A model generated the notes under the pieces. It ran no database searches. It had not been told where the DNA came from and saw nothing but the letters and a program-made list of their open reading frames with translations. This document shows, in pieces, positions 35,968 through 48,524 of a stretch of DNA of 64,000 bases. The translations under genes and the position numbers were made by a program. Origin of the DNA: Sinonovacula constricta (lineage: Eukaryota > Mollusca > Bivalvia > Cardiida > Solecurtidae); the NCBI GenBank assembly GCA_007844125.1, contig CM017573.1, forward strand, positions 7,278,552 through 7,342,551, written 5' to 3'. Every line of letters begins with the position of its first letter. The first letter of the stretch is position 1.

Positions 35968-36384
35968 ACAATTGTTCAATGTCGCCATAACAGGCAAAAT
36001 ATTCTATATCCAATGTTTTGTTTTTGTCAAAACTCATTTTATTTATTCTAAGATTATATACTATTTCATTTTAAAAGAACATCAGGCAAGTCAGTCGAGG
36101 CTTGCAGTTCGAAACATATTTACAATCGCATCAAGCGTCAAGCATTTTTCTGAAATTATCGGGACTTATTGATAATTACGCCAGGACTGGATCGCAAGCT
36201 ATACGGCTGTCAAAGCAGGAGGTGGAAATTAGTGTTTCTCTAATGAAATAAACCCTGATTTATTAATGTGTGGCGAATGTTCGAGGTGCTGGCAACGTTG
36301 GTCGGCTATTCAGAGAATGGCCCCCGCAAGAAAAGAATTTTCCGCTAGCGCTGGGCGAAGTGAAATAGAAGAAACATCAATAAG

Positions 36385-36570
36385 AATATAGGACAAAGTC
36401 CTATGAGCATTGCAGCATATATGAAACTCTGAAAAGGCACAGGACGGACAAAGCAAGTTAAAAGTAAGAACACTTTTTCTGATTCTGAAAAGCAAACCCG
36501 ACAGTTACCGTCTTGGAACGGTCAGTCGACAATTTGGTCCGACTGGGGTGCTTAAACCGATTTTACAGAC
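36385..36570 (-). mobile_element. Family P copy, type 2, inside R1 copy 2
   Basis: Same relative position in R1 as 10102-10307: GACAAAGTCCTATGAGCATT to GTCCGACTGGGGTGCTTAAA. Confidence 0.75.
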
Positions 36571-36957
36571 TACCAATGACGCATAGTAATATCAGTGATG
36601 TGGACACCGTAAATGACACTATTTCAATGTGGGTGGATGTGTGGGGGGGGGGGGTGTAGAAGGGATCAACATCAGTTAACCCCGGTTGATAACGTCGGTT
36701 GTGAAACTAGTATTTGTTGTACTGCCACACGTCGTGCTTTGGTTGATTGAACATACGTTTTTGTGCAAATACAACATTTACCAAGTATCCATATTCAAAG
36801 GCGAGTATGAATACCAAAAATGCATGTGCTCATGTTTACATTACTTCATTTTATTAAGATATTTAAAATGATATTTGATAATAAGACAACAAAGAGATCA
36901 ATAAAAATCTTAAACATCAGTACTGAATATTAGTTTCTTGTTACATCGCATCGACAA

Positions 36958-37046
<89 letters not shown>
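36958..37046. repeat. (CA)n-(TA)n microsatellite
   Basis: About 14 bp of CA followed by about 75 bp of TA; present only in R1 copy 2. Confidence 0.97.
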
Positions 37047-37048
<2 letters not shown>

Positions 37049-37561
37049 GCCTTGCAAAGCTCTAACCCCGCTTTTTAAGGACTAATAGATTATGCATGTA
37101 TACAACAAGTAAAATACAGTTTCGCTTTTTTCATTTTAGATACTAATGTCAACACCAAAGGCAATTAAATCACTACAGCCATCAGCACTACAAATGAAGC
37201 AACTGTTGCAGCATGAAAAGAACGAATCCAATGTCCGTTTTAACAGCTTCGTCCAATTAAACAAACTTAAAAATAGTGGCAAAAGCGAAGAAAATAGGAA
37301 AAGAACAATATAGAATATAAAATTCAGCAATGTTTTTTTCTGTCTGGTAAAACAATGCAATGCAAATATATAGGGTTTCTAATTAAGTTCAACTCAACCA
37401 TCCCTTGCGCATTTTATTAGCAGATTATTTACTTGATAAAATATTTCATACGAAAAAGATTCCTTTATTTGACACACTCTATACGTAAAGTATAGATGCT
37501 GGGTGTTAATTTTCAATAGCTGCATTTTCAGATTTTGGTATACGTTGCAATATTTATAGAG

Positions 37562-37796
37562 ACCGGACCTGGTAGCGCAATCGGTAGAGCGTCGGCTCCA
37601 GGTACGGGAGGCCCCGGGTTGAATCCCCGGCCGCGACATACCGAAGTCGTTTAAATGGTAGTAGTATAGCTCCCTTGCTAAAGAAAATATGAGGGAAGTT
37701 CCACGACTTTTTGGTCCGGTGTCAGGATGATGTGACTGGGTGTGGTATCATGCCAGTTGTTCACGGCATGCTATACACAGTGAGCACTATATCTGA
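37562..37796 (+). mobile_element. SINE-A copy 6, tail missing
   Basis: Head and body as in the copy at 11111, ending at the same place (GCACTATATCTGAGATT); an ancestral insertion within R1. Confidence 0.8.
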
Positions 37797-38330
37797 GATT
37801 ATAGATATGAGACATTCATAGCCGTCAGAAGGCACCCGCTTTAAAAAGACACTAAATTCGTTGAACATTAAAGGTGATATCCGACAGTTTGGACCAAAAT
37901 ATTTTCCCCAGATAACCAAATAAGTCTTTGTTACTTGAAAAGATAAATGCTGCTCATTGATGCCCTAGATCAGTGTGAGCAGTGAAATATAAAACTCCAT
38001 TTCTAATTGCAAACATTTATTTCCCATTTAAGCCACACTGCAGAGATAGCTATTTTTAACTAAGAAAACCATGTGACCATGTTACGTAACCTCGTCATTC
38101 AGGTAATTCGCGCTGACGTCGATATCTATTTTTAGCAGAGATCACTCTCCTGATTATTTATAGATGTTGAATAACGAACTTTTAGAGTGTTTTATAGTGA
38201 TTTATACTCTATAACAATGAAGTAGGTGTTAAAACCGAAATTTTTTATACTAAAGTAAGAGTTCATGCAGAATGTATGTCCTAGTCCCCAAAACCAGTGG
38301 TATATGCAAACTGTTGGATACTACCTTTTA

Positions 38331-38894
38331 TATGCGAAAGTAACGAATTATTTCTTTGCTAGGTGTATTAGAACTATACTGTATGCAACTTTATTGCTTT
38401 ATTTGCTTTCTTTCTTATCGTCTTTTACCTATTCAAATTTAAGATTTGCATACTATATTAAACGAGATCTTGACAGCTGCGAATTCCTATTACGGCCTGC
38501 TTCTCTTTTTTAATTGCAAGCTACACCTTTTTTGCACCTTACATGTACTCGGTTCTTTTCTCCGAAAAAAGGTCTTACCGAACTGCTGCGATTTCCTGTT
38601 ATTGCATGCGTTGCTGTTGTCTCCATTAAAATTGTATTTCAGATAACTACCGAGCCAATAATAATAAATCCTCTTTTAATAAACGCCATACAAGGACATA
38701 TGAAGGCGACAATTAGAAAAAAAAGTTTTGTTAAAGTTTTCTGTCAGTTGATTCTCTAATGACAAATCATTTTTATTACAAGTCATTATCATTAAGCTAG
38801 AGACAAAGTGTTACAATCACACATTCAGGTAAGGTAATAAGTCAAGTCTAGTTAAATATGAGCAACATATCCAGTCAGCGTAAAAAGTGACAGC
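38331..38894. other. No gene established
   Basis: Two overlapping plus-strand frames (38446-38646, 38514-38759) have no recognisable domain. Confidence 0.3.
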
Positions 38895-39118
38895 TCTGAC
38901 CAGGTCGTGTCCCTATTAGCACAGATTAGAGAATGTGTGAATTTGTTGACCGGTTCGGAAATAAGCGTCCCATTTCCTGGGTAGCGAGATGGTCCATATT
39001 TCAGGAGTCTGAGACAATGAAAAGTAAAAGAAAAGAAACGGTTTCTGAAAAAGTGCCCCTTTTAGAGGCATGTCCCACTCAGTCAGGTGGTCTTCTAGCA
39101 AGGTTTTACTGTATATAG
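38895..39118 (-). repeat. Ladder-like degenerate repeat ending in GTTTTACTGTA
   Basis: On the minus strand short units such as GAAGACCACCTGACT, GAGTGGGACATGCC, AAAAGGGGCAC and ATAGGGACACGACC follow each other, and the plus-strand end reads AGGTTTTACTGTATA. This resembles a common invertebrate repeat built of diverged GGACAC units. It explains open frames on both strands here. Confidence 0.35.
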
Positions 39119-39935
39119 GTTAAAATTTAAAGATCAGCGTAATGTTTCTATGTTAACGAACCCTTTGTTTATCATCTTTCTATAAAGTATTTCGAAATCA
39201 ATCGTCTTTTTGATGCTAACTGTATTTTGGAAAGATTTCGGAAAATTAAGATGCGAATTGCACTTCTTGTCTGTAAATATTGACAAATATAGATCGTTGC
39301 TTTATCAAAAGCAAATCCAAACACAGTGCTGTTCCTATTAATGCTGCTGCTGCTGCTGCTGATGATGATAATGAGGACACTGATGCACTTTTAAACCGAA
39401 ATTATATTCCGAGATCTCGTGTAAGAAAAATAATTGGAAAAGTGAATTAAACGCACTTCCGGATAGTTTTGCTTGGTACTGAAACATTTCTTCGTAATTG
39501 TTGTAATATATTATTACGGAAATAGCTTGGCGAACTGGGTGTCTGCACGTCATGAAATGAATGTATAGCTTTTTCGTCTGAATTGCCGTTTACTTCGTCA
39601 AAAAACTAGCAAAGTAATAGGATAATAAGAGTGATAAATAACAGAAACAATTATCCTTACATTATGTTGCATAAGAGGAAACACTCTGGGCGAGTTGCTG
39701 AGGAATTTGTCACAATCTCGGAAAACTTACTGAGTAAGGAAAATATATTTCATTGAATGGATTTTGCTTTTCAGTGTCTTTGTACTAAGTTTCTTTCAGA
39801 TTCGATAAATGGACTTGACGAAAAAATGCATGTATTCGAAATCGAAATTAGTAGAAACATAGATCACATTAGTCATGTTTTACTATGTGTCCATTATGAA
39901 AGATGTTTTACTGTTTAAACTATAACAAACTCATA
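39119..39935. other. No gene seen; short (CTG)n/(ATG)n run
   Basis: A trinucleotide run of about 28 bp at 39341-39368; otherwise nothing recognised. Confidence 0.4.
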
Positions 39936-40503
39936 TTACTAGACCTGGTAGTGCAATTAGTAGAGCGTCCGCTCCATGTACGGGAGGCCCGAGTTCGATC
40001 CTGATCCGCGACATACCAAAGTATTTAAAATGGTAGTGGCATAGCTCCCTTGTTAACGCTTAAGCAAATATAAGGGTAGTTCCATGACTGGTTGGCCCGG
40101 TGTCACGATGATGTGACTGGGTGTGGTATCATGTCAGGTGTTCACGGCATGCTATACACAGTGTAGGCAGCACTATATCTGCTTCAAGTGTACACCCTCT
40201 CCAGATAACTGAAATACTGTTAGTGGGACGATAAACCCAACAAACAAACATACTGTCTAGAAGAGAAATAAGCAAGCTAGTGTAAAATTACTTCTGAGGT
40301 TGTTGTTTTTTGTCAATTGTAGAGCGGAGACAAGTCCAAGGCTACATTGAAGCCAGTGATTCTTGGGAACATCTTGGAGGCACATAAGCAACAGGTGAAA
40401 GAGCTCATCAAGCGTGAAAGTGTTGGACGAGCACTATATCTGCTTCAGTAGGCACCCACTCCAGCTAATTGAAATATCTGATGGTGGGACGATAAAACAA
40501 GTG
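39936..40503 (+). mobile_element. Chimeric retroposon: SINE-A, captured segment, SINE-A tail
   Basis: A SINE-A copy (39941-40250; head TAGTGCAATTAGTAGAGCG, tail GACGATAAACCCAAC) is followed by about 180 bp of unrelated sequence and then a second SINE-A tail (40431-40503; GCACTATATCTGCTTCAG to GGGACGATAAAAC). The 12-mer AACAAACTCATA flanks the whole block at 39924-39935 and 40504-40515. The right copy of that 12-mer partly overlaps the natural AAAC tail, so the duplication is suggestive but not certain. Confidence 0.55.
40323..40451 (+). other. Possible captured exon of unknown protein
   Basis: A pyrimidine-rich acceptor-like TTTTTTGTCAATTGTAG ends at 40322. From 40323 a frame of 42 codons stays open to TAG at 40449, with a strongly helical, charged peptide including LKPVILGNILEAHKQQVKEL. 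The last few codons already belong to the SINE tail. The TAG of the acceptor is in frame just before it, so the frame exists only if spliced. It faintly recalls N-terminal regions of tyrosine recombinases, but I would not name it. Confidence 0.25.
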
Positions 40504-40839
40504 AACAAACTCATACTCATTCTTTCAAAGCAAGTGTTGGCTTCCTTGTTTAAGTGTTAAACAGGATGGCAAAAATACCAACTGGAACCGGCAGGAAACG
40601 CAAACTACTGGTCAATAAAAAGTTATTATTTCTTACGTATGTATTTAGTATACCATTATTTGTCTATTTAACACGTAAACAGAGCATGGGTGCTACAGAA
40701 TGTTATAAATTTATATTTACAGGATTGACTTATTGCTGTATCAAATATTTTAAAGCACTATGTCTATAAAGACAATTTTCCCATTGGGCAATTGTTTCAT
40801 CGTACACATGCAACCATAAATGCTCTGAAATAAGGAAAT

Positions 40840-41065
40840 ATGACCAACCAAGTCTTATGATCATTGCAACGTATACCAAAATCTGAAAAGGCACAGGAAA
40901 GGTAGTCACGTGCAAGCCAAATATTATAGTAAGAACAAATATGTAATGAGGCATACACAAAAAGAACAAATCAACCGTTGCCACCTTGGGACCGTCTGGG
41001 TGCTTCAACCGGTTTAACAGAGCTCTAACCTCGCACTTCCTGAGGGAATGTTTAAATGCAAGCAA
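40840..41065 (-). mobile_element. Family P copy, type 2, core partly deleted
   Basis: AGTCTTATGATCATTGCAACG to GCCACCTTGGGACCGTC, then a deletion of the first hairpin arm, then TTCAACCGGTTTAACAGAG and CTCGCACTTCCTGAGG. Confidence 0.65.
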
Positions 41066-42103
41066 TGGATGTATTAGTTAATGAACTAAAAGGGATCTAA
41101 TGTGACATTTTACTAAGGTGGTTCGAAGTTTTTACCTGCTTATTTCAGTTATGAGGATAAAATAAAAAGAAAAAGATCACATAATTGGTATTGAATTTCA
41201 CATTGTAAAATATTAGTTGACGTTTTGCCTGCTGTTCCATTTGAACGTGCATTGATTTACTTTCATGCAAAACACACAAACAACTAGAAAGGGAACATCA
41301 ACGAGAATGAACAACAAAGTATGTACTTAAACTTTTTATATTTTTATTTTCCGTATATATAACAAATAACATTATTTTGGTATTTATCATATTATGTATT
41401 ATTGAATTATTATATATGATATTGTATTTTATATGTTAAGCCACATAAAGCTATCTGACTTTATACACACCTTCAATACTGCAGTTAAACAAAAACTATT
41501 AACACGAAATTTCACAACTAGCGGTAACAAATCTTTGCATTGCATGTTAACCATTTTTATCCCACCAATTCATTTGACGCATGCTGTGCAATTAACAAGG
41601 AAACCAACTTCTCGTGAACTCTAGTAATGAATGCTGCTCAGGTGGAAAGGACACATTTAGGAGCATTAATGTAATATAATACACGCTATTGTACCATACA
41701 TTAACACAAATCCGTTATCCCCTTAAATCACTATGCATTCTTCTGCTACAAGAGTTTTGAACCAATTTAATTTTGTAATTGTCATTTACTAACATAACAT
41801 AGCTATTTTTTGTCGCATAATTGGATATCTTTTGATCAATTAACTTACGAATTTTCCTAATTTACATCACTGCTATAAACATAAAAAACAAATTTAATCT
41901 ATACTGTTACCACTATTACGTATAAAGAATATATCTTGCCTTAACACATTAAATAAATAACCAGTTTTATTCTGTTTTAATTCACCAATTTAAGCAAAGT
42001 TAAACCTTAGATACGGTCAAATAAATATTATATTTTTAGTATCTCGTTTCAAGGAATATCAACACTTAAACACCAAACACTTGATTTTAACGAATGAATA
42101 TGA
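41066..42103. other. No gene or repeat family seen
   Basis: AT-rich sequence, nothing recognised. Confidence 0.35.
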
Positions 42104-42395
42104 GTTTGTTCACTCGTTTGTTGGGTTTATCGTGCCACCATCAGTATTTCAATTATCTAGAGACGGTCCGAGTGAAGCAGATATATTGTTGCCTTCACTG
42201 TGTATATGAACACCTGGCATGATATCACACCCACATTATCCTGACACCAGGCCGACCGGTCGTGGAACTTCCCTTATATTTGCTTGGGCGTTAGCAAGGG
42301 AGCTATACCACTACCATTTAACGACTTTGGTATGTCTCGGCCTGGGATCGAAGCCGGGGCCACCCGTACCTGGAGCCGACGCTCTACCTATTCTA
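42104..42395 (-). mobile_element. SINE-A copy, head truncated
   Basis: Minus-strand copy with tail at 42110-42135 (TTGTTGGGTTTATCGTGCC) and box B region at 42350; box A is mostly lost. A sequence ending GGTGCAATAAAGAATC at about 42500, beyond it, looks like a separate LINE 3' end. Confidence 0.75.
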
Positions 42396-42539
42396 CCTCG
42401 AAGTCTGGTCAGTAGGTTTGTCGATTGTATATACTGACTAGATTGTATTATATTAGCAGAAAATGACTTAACACACTGTGTTCGGCTGGTGTATATTGGT
42501 GCAATAAAGAATCTTTATCAAAAGCTTACTTTACGTTGC

Positions 42540-42946
42540 CTAGGTTTTTTATCTACTGTACATACTTTACATATGTTTATAGTTTATTTTATTACTAGTT
42601 ATTATGTATGTATATAAGTTCATTGTATTAGTTTTAACTTCCGATGCAGGTGCTTACCGTTAGTTGTTTCACTTTGACGGGATATTGTTATTTACACTGT
42701 TTGTTTGCTAGAAAAACCTTCAGGAAATGCGAGGTTGGAGCGCTCCATAAACCAGGTTTAAGCATCCCAGTCGGCCCTGTTGCCGATTGACCGTTCTAAG
42801 GCGGTAACTGATGTTTTTTCTTTATGTTTGTTATGTCTCGTCTCTGTGTATTTGTCACATTTACATTTACCTTATTTGCCTTTGTCTACTGGTAGATAAA
42901 ATTTAAATGTCTGTGAAAATTTTGGTAGGACCTTTACTTTTTTACC
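42540..42946 (+). mobile_element. Family P copy, type 1, full length
   Basis: Runs from AGGTTTTTTATCTACTGTAC to GGTAGGACCTTTACTTTTTT with all internal blocks present, including TCCCAGTCGGCCC and GACCGTTCTAAGGCGG. Confidence 0.85.
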
Positions 42947-43180
42947 TATAGCAGTAGTAACTAAGAACATTACACAATTTATTAAAATATTTTAAGTCTA
43001 CTTAAGTGTTGTATTAACTGTGTTTGGAAAAAGAATATATTGGTGTGATAAAAATTGAAAATCTTACAGCAAATTACTTTTCTTGGAAGTCATTGTGTGC
43101 TTTGAATGAAAACTGCCTCGAAAGAAATTTATTATAATTTACCATCCTTACATAGATGGATAATGTTTCTTTTTCTATGA

Positions 43181-43455
43181 CCGGCCGCAATAGTTCAATC
43201 GGTAGAGCGTCGGCTTACGGATCCGGAGGTCGCTGGTTCAAACGCCAGCCGGATCAAATCAAAGACCATTAAGTTGGTAGTAATGGCTTCCCTCCTAACG
43301 TTCGATGCTAAGGGGATAGTTTTACGCCTGACTCGTCGGGGCCAGTATAATGGACCGCCCGGTTTAGTCCCTGGGTACCTCATAAGTGCCCCTGTGCTAT
43401 AATGATAGATATGTCGCTGCACAGTATCGGCAAAAATGCCAGCAAATCCCATTTC
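43181..43455 (+). mobile_element. SINE-C, well-preserved tRNA-like head
   Basis: The first 75 bp fold like a tRNA: box A TAGTTCAATCGGTAGAGCG, an anticodon-arm region, and box B GGTTCAAACGCC with complementary GCTGG/CCAGC arms. The 5' end GGCCGCA does not pair with the sequence after the T arm, so it is not a tRNA gene. A body of about 200 bp follows. Only copy in the window. Confidence 0.6.
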
Positions 43456-43544
43456 CTTTTCTAAAATACTTGTGTAAAAAGATTTTGTCTATTAACTTAC
43501 CTAAATACAGATAATAAGATGTAGTTATTACCCTACAAGTAAAG

Positions 43545-43668
43545 AAAATATGAAGAGTAACAAAACAAGAAAAGTTCCTATAAGAATTGCAAAGAAAATA
43601 TCATTTGAACTGCCGCTAGACAAAGGCATACATAGTAAATGTGACCAAAACACAGAGATAAGACATGG

Positions 43669-43700
<32 letters not shown>

Positions 43701-43795
43701 CACACACAAATAGAAAAGCCATCATTCACTGCCTTGGAACGGGGAGCCAGACTTTGGTGTCTATAACCGGTTCGTGAAGCGCCCAAAGAAGCAAA
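43545..43795 (-). mobile_element. Family P copy, type 1, disrupted by a microsatellite
   Basis: AAAGTTCCTATAAGAATTGC at its plus-strand start, CTAGACAAAGGCATACA, then an expanded (AC)n run at 43669-43708 where other copies have CACACAA, then ACTGCCTTGGAACGG and a damaged core. Confidence 0.65.
43669..43708. repeat. (AC)n microsatellite
   Basis: About 40 bp of AC with one AAAC interruption, grown out of the family P copy around it. Confidence 0.97.
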
Positions 43796-43939
43796 TCGTG
43801 CAATCGCTGATTGGTCTGTTTCTACACTATCAGCATTGAAAAAGTCGCGTCTTTGTCTAAGAAGGACATTATATTTTCACTGTCATTTTAGTTTCCTATT
43901 TTACTCCGACAATGCCGCCAGTTATACCTTGTTTAGACA

Positions 43940-44365
43940 TAACGTTTTTTTGTAGGTCTTCTAATCGAAATAATACCCATCTTTCTTATAAACAGTATGT
44001 GGACATTATTTTTCAATGACGTCACTACTTTCGTCATAACTTGTAAAACAAAACGTCAGCGCTTGGACATTTATTTAAATAGATCAGTTTTCTTTTCATT
44101 GCTTGCATTTGAGAAACCCATCAGAATGTGCGAGGTTAGAGCTGTAAAACCGGTTTTAGCACCCCAGTCTGTCCATATTGCCGAATAACCGTTTCAAGGC
44201 GATAACTTTCGGGTTTACTCTTATTGTTAAAGGACTCATCACAGATTTGTTCTCACTTTTACATGCGTGTGAATGCCTTGGTCCAGTCTTTTCAAATTTT
44301 TTTATATGTTGCAATGTTCATAGGACTTCATATATCATATATTCTTATTGACTTATAGACATATG
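43940..44365 (+). mobile_element. Family P copy, type 2
   Basis: Left arm with GTAGGTCTTCTAATCGAAAT and CAATGACGTCACTACTTTCG, then CGTCAGCGCTTGGACATTT, core CCCCAGTCTGTCCATATTG, right end CATAGGACTTCATATATC. Confidence 0.8.
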
Positions 44366-45094
44366 AATAATGTGCACTATTCGTAAGGCAATATTATACG
44401 CACGCAAAGCTACAGATAGGAAAAGTGCAAGTGAATTCCAAGCCAATAAATAAAAAAATAAATAAAATAGCTGTTGGCAACTTAAACTTTCTAGTAGGAA
44501 GGCAATTTATCTTTCTAGAAATTTACACATGGATTTTACGTAAACCATAGAGAAATGCCTCTATTGTTGTTGTTTTGACAGTTTTTTTGTGTGTAAAAAG
44601 CCCCATATAAAATAAGACACCCGTTTCACCATGTCTTAGCATAAACAATCGAGTCATCCTTAGAGGAATTAAATATATCAAACTTTGATGCCTTTGTTAT
44701 CGTTGTTGTTGTTTTTAAATTATTGTCGTTTTGAAACAAACACCACAACCTCATTTGCAATTACAAAATCGTTACACCATATCTTACTATTACAGGATCA
44801 ATTCAGTACATACTCAATAAATGTAAAATATTTGCTTCAGAATGGTTAAATTGAGTATTTTTGTTGTGCTTTATTCTTTTAAACGTGTAATTGCGTTTAT
44901 CCGTATGGAAAGAGTAAATCACAATTATAACATGAGTATGCATAATTTAAAGATTGCCAAAGACAAACATGCTGAACAGATTTCTTTCATTTCATTAAAT
45001 TCTTTTAATTCTTCCACTTTTATGTTTTTCCTTAAGTTTATGTTTTTAATTAAAGTATTTGAGTTATGTCATGTATTGAAATAACGGATATCAA
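44366..45094. other. No gene established
   Basis: An 80-codon plus-strand frame at 44842-45084 has no recognisable domain. Confidence 0.3.
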
Positions 45095-45275
45095 TTGCAT
45101 GTCTCCACGTGTCCGTGGTATGTTGATTTAGACATTGAACTTCGGATCGGCGGGTCCCGAGCTAGAACTCTGAAACTGACCATGTGATGTTAGTCCTTAA
45201 GGGAGACTATTTACCGCCCACTAATCCAGGTACTCGGTATCTGAGTACTGGGTGGAAGTCAAAAATGATTAATAT
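45095..45275 (+). mobile_element. SINE-D fragment, second copy
   Basis: Shares GTGATGTTAGTCCTTAAG and the preceding TGA-C-A stretch with 18386-18500; its tRNA-like head is very diverged. Confidence 0.4.
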
Positions 45276-45574
45276 ACATTGAAAGAAATTGTTTCCCAAT
45301 CCAAGAAGTGGGCAGCCAAGAGGAATTTATATAAATTAAAATAATGTGTTTCCCAATCTACGATAAATAAAAAGATTTAAACGAAACTGAACACGTGTCT
45401 TGTAAAGCAACGGTTTCTTAAACTGAGCATTGTATGTTGTGTTATAATTCGATATTCATTGAGGTGCATGACATATAAATCTCTTTTTTTTTTCTTGTGT
45501 TCGGTTCTGTATTCCAATGACAGAAACAGATTTTAATGAATTCTGACACTAGGCTAATTGATTTTGTCAGGTTG

Positions 45575-45860
45575 TAGAATGTCAGTCAAGTCGGTGATGC
45601 TTGCAATCCGTATAATTGAGGCCTGCGTCCCACTATGATCAACAGTTGTGAGAATTGTGGCGAGTAAAATCACCAAGATCTGCCGAGACAAGTGGTGGGA
45701 ATAAATGTTTCTTTATTGAATTGAGCCTGGTTTAATTAATGCCTGGTTTAGAGTAATCTATATCCTTGTTGTATTTACACAAGACGATGGGCATTTGCCA
45801 GCAAATATTAAGAAGTTCTTCAAGCGAAAACTTATTCCGTTCTACCAGTTGGAATGTGCG
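45575..45860 (+). repeat. Diverged relative of repeat R1 (middle part)
   Basis: Blocks GTCAGTCAAGTCGGTGATG, GGTGGGAATAAATGTTTCTT and AAAACTTATTCCG follow the order of 9790-10080 in R1 but with many differences. Confidence 0.45.
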
Positions 45861-46274
45861 GATAATGGCGAGAAACAATATCCGAGCCTGGAAATGACAG
45901 AATGAACTCATTAGGTCCCATTCAGAACAACCTACGATAATTCACGAATCATCTCTCGGGTGTTTGTAGATACAAAGCTGCAATATACATGTTCCATATC
46001 TATTATGTCACAACACACATAAATGTTGCTGTTATCCATGTTTTATTGAACATGCAGTTACACTTCAGATAAAATTGGGTGAATTCATTACATTGACCAA
46101 TTTCATAATCAACTGATAATAAAAGCACATCAACCCTTTCATGTGCTGTTCCACAGTTATGATTTAATAATAATGATAAGCTGACAAAAATTATGAACTT
46201 ACCCTATTAACAAAATACTTATCGAATGGTAAAAATATAAATTTCGGGCAGAATATTTTCATCAAAACCATATT

Positions 46275-46845
46275 TTGTCAAAGTTCGAGTTCAACTTCAT
46301 CTACACATCTTACAACCATTTACATTTCTTCTCTGGTCATTTAGCCCTGATTCAAGGACTCAACTTCATTTACACTCAACAATTTTGTGTAGTTTTTTTA
46401 TTAAAAGTATACTTCCCTCTTTTCTAGACACCATGTGACTTATTTTTCAATTTAGTCACTAACTAATCAACGGAAACGTCAGCGCCTGGACATATGTTTA
46501 TTCACATAAAGTTTTCTTCATTGCTTGCATTTGAAAAACCCCTCAGGAAGTGCGAGGTCAAAGCTCTGTAAAACGGGTTTAAGCATCTCAATTGATCCCT
46601 TTTGGCCAACTGACGGTTCCAAAGCGGTTACTGTAAAGTTTGCTCTTTTTAATGAATCATCACAAATATGTTCATGCTTTTACATTTGCCTTGCTTGTGA
46701 ATACCTTTCTCTGTCTGTTTTTTCGGTATACGTTGAATATTCGCTTAGCTTGCATGTGAAATACCTTTGTTCTGTGCCTTTTCGGAGTTTGGTATATGTT
46801 GCAATGCTCATAGGACTTTGTCATATATTCTTATTCATAGGACTT
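46275..46845 (+). mobile_element. Family P copy, type 2, longest left arm
   Basis: Left arm from GTTCAACTTCATCTACACA through TTCTTCTCTGGTCATTTAG, then AACGTCAGCGCCTGGACAT, a core with ATCTCAATTGATCCCTTTTG, and the right arm present twice (46680-46740 and 46745-46840). Type 2 is therefore at least about 500 bp. Confidence 0.75.
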
Positions 46846-47009
46846 GATCATTTTTCTTTATTGAAGATACAGACTGAAAGTTAGGTTGATGTAGAACAAG
46901 AACCTGTATACAATTAACTTGCTAATATAGATCACAAGTGTCCGTGTGGCCTATGTTCATTCTTCGGTTTCTTCCCTTTCAGAACAATAGAATGGGACAA
47001 TATAAACAG

Positions 47010-47215
47010 TATAAGAACATTAAGAAAAGTCCTGTAAGCACTGCAACACATACCAAAATTTGGAAAGGCACAGGACAAAGGTATTCACATGCAAGCCAAG
47101 TGCAAAAGTTATTTAACAAGAAGAGCAAACCCAACGGTAACCGCCGTGGAATGGTCAGTCGGCATTAGGGACCGACAGTTATCGCATTGGAAAGGCCAGT
47201 CGGAAGAAATGGACC
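47010..47215 (-). mobile_element. Family P copy, type 2
   Basis: AAAAGTCCTGTAAGCACTGC to GGTAACCGCCGTGGAATGG and a short second core fragment GTTATCGCATTGGAAAGGCC. Confidence 0.65.
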
Positions 47216-48388
47216 AGGGCTTTAAAAAATTTAAAATTAGAAATTTTAGGAACATAAAATTAAAATCTAAGAGTCAAATTTACGTTAAAACACCCAAATT
47301 TTGCTAGAATTGGATTAGGAACACAGCAGCATCCAAATAGCAGAACACTTAAAAGAAAATATACCACAAATGTCTCCAAGAAATTAAACTTGAAATTTTT
47401 GATGTATTATTGTTATCAGTTGTTATCCTAAAGCCTTTAATGTCGATGAAGAGTTTAAGAAAACAATTCCATGTTCATAATGTAAGAAGAACACAACAAA
47501 AAAAGATGCGTGGATTGTAATAAAATACCGACATGACGTTAAAAAAGTATGATATGGTATGAATATGGCCTCCTGACATAAACATACAACTGCAGATATG
47601 AAAGGGGTGGAGAAATACGCTTTTAAATTACTCAGCTTCTTAAGTAAACAGACCCACATTTAAACTGTATACACAGTTGCTTTAATCTTTCTGCACTGTC
47701 TTCAACTTGTAAAATTGTCGGCGCGCCGAATTTAGGATTGTAGATCAAAGTCATTGTTTAATTAGATATGTGTCACCATTAATATAGACTCACTACCTTG
47801 CTAATGTAAGCTTAAGCCCAATTATTTCCCAATTAGAGGTACTTTTGTAACAAACCCGCTGAAATTATTTTAGCTTATTCAGCTAGATATTTCCATTATT
47901 TCTCTTTGCTTGGGTAACGATGGTTACTAACGATGTTTAAAACGATAATTACAGCAAGAACCAGTGGTTGAAAAGAAAATTATGCTACTATAATATGCAT
48001 AAGTTTTAAACTCAATTTACACAATCGATCAATAGAGTTGTTTGTTTTGTGTATTTGCTGGCAACTTTAGTTTTGGACAGTGTTAATGGGTGACTTTGAG
48101 TGTCTAAATACGCTGCGTACAACTGAAAACTTAATCAGAAAGTTGTATGTTCTTGGTTTTGTGTCAAGTATATATATTGCTTGTTGTTCGTTGCTCTTTG
48201 ATGATGCTGGGTGTGATGTTCGGTTTTCAGGTATTCGCAACATAGTGCGTTAAAGATAAAACAAATAAAGATTTCACATTTTTTTCAAACTTTCACAATA
48301 AAGAGTTGCTTTTTAGAACAAGGTGCACGTACATTGCCAAATTTACACGTACATACATTCACACGCACGCATAAACATCAGAGCCCTA
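47216..48388. other. No gene or repeat family seen
   Basis: AT-rich sequence, nothing recognised. Confidence 0.35.
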
Positions 48389-48524
48389 TCACACACACAT
48401 ACACACACGCACACACACCCGCACACCCGAAAAACACACACACGCATGCAGCCGCACGCCCATATGCACACACACACACAAACACACGCGCACGCACACA
48501 TATACACACACACACTCGCAAACG
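48389..48524. repeat. (CA)n-rich microsatellite, impure
   Basis: CACACA/CGCACA runs over about 135 bp; the His-Thr and Val-Cys frames are artefacts. Confidence 0.95.

Larger units (their letters stand above)
34725..38330 (+). repeat. Long interspersed repeat R1, copy 2
   Basis: Matches 9276-11640 in the same orientation. It differs by an insertion of about 830 bp (about 35134-35967, carrying a family P copy and a SINE-E) and one of about 185 bp (about 36921-37110, around a microsatellite). It also extends further right, to about 38330, where it pairs with 32745-33235. The open frames inside are short and not conserved in type. Confidence 0.85.

Noticed and set aside
46525..46884. 119-codon open frame as a gene
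   Set aside because: It lies wholly within a family P copy, and other copies do not keep the frame. The same applies to 13893-14147, 40730-41065 and 54306-54752.
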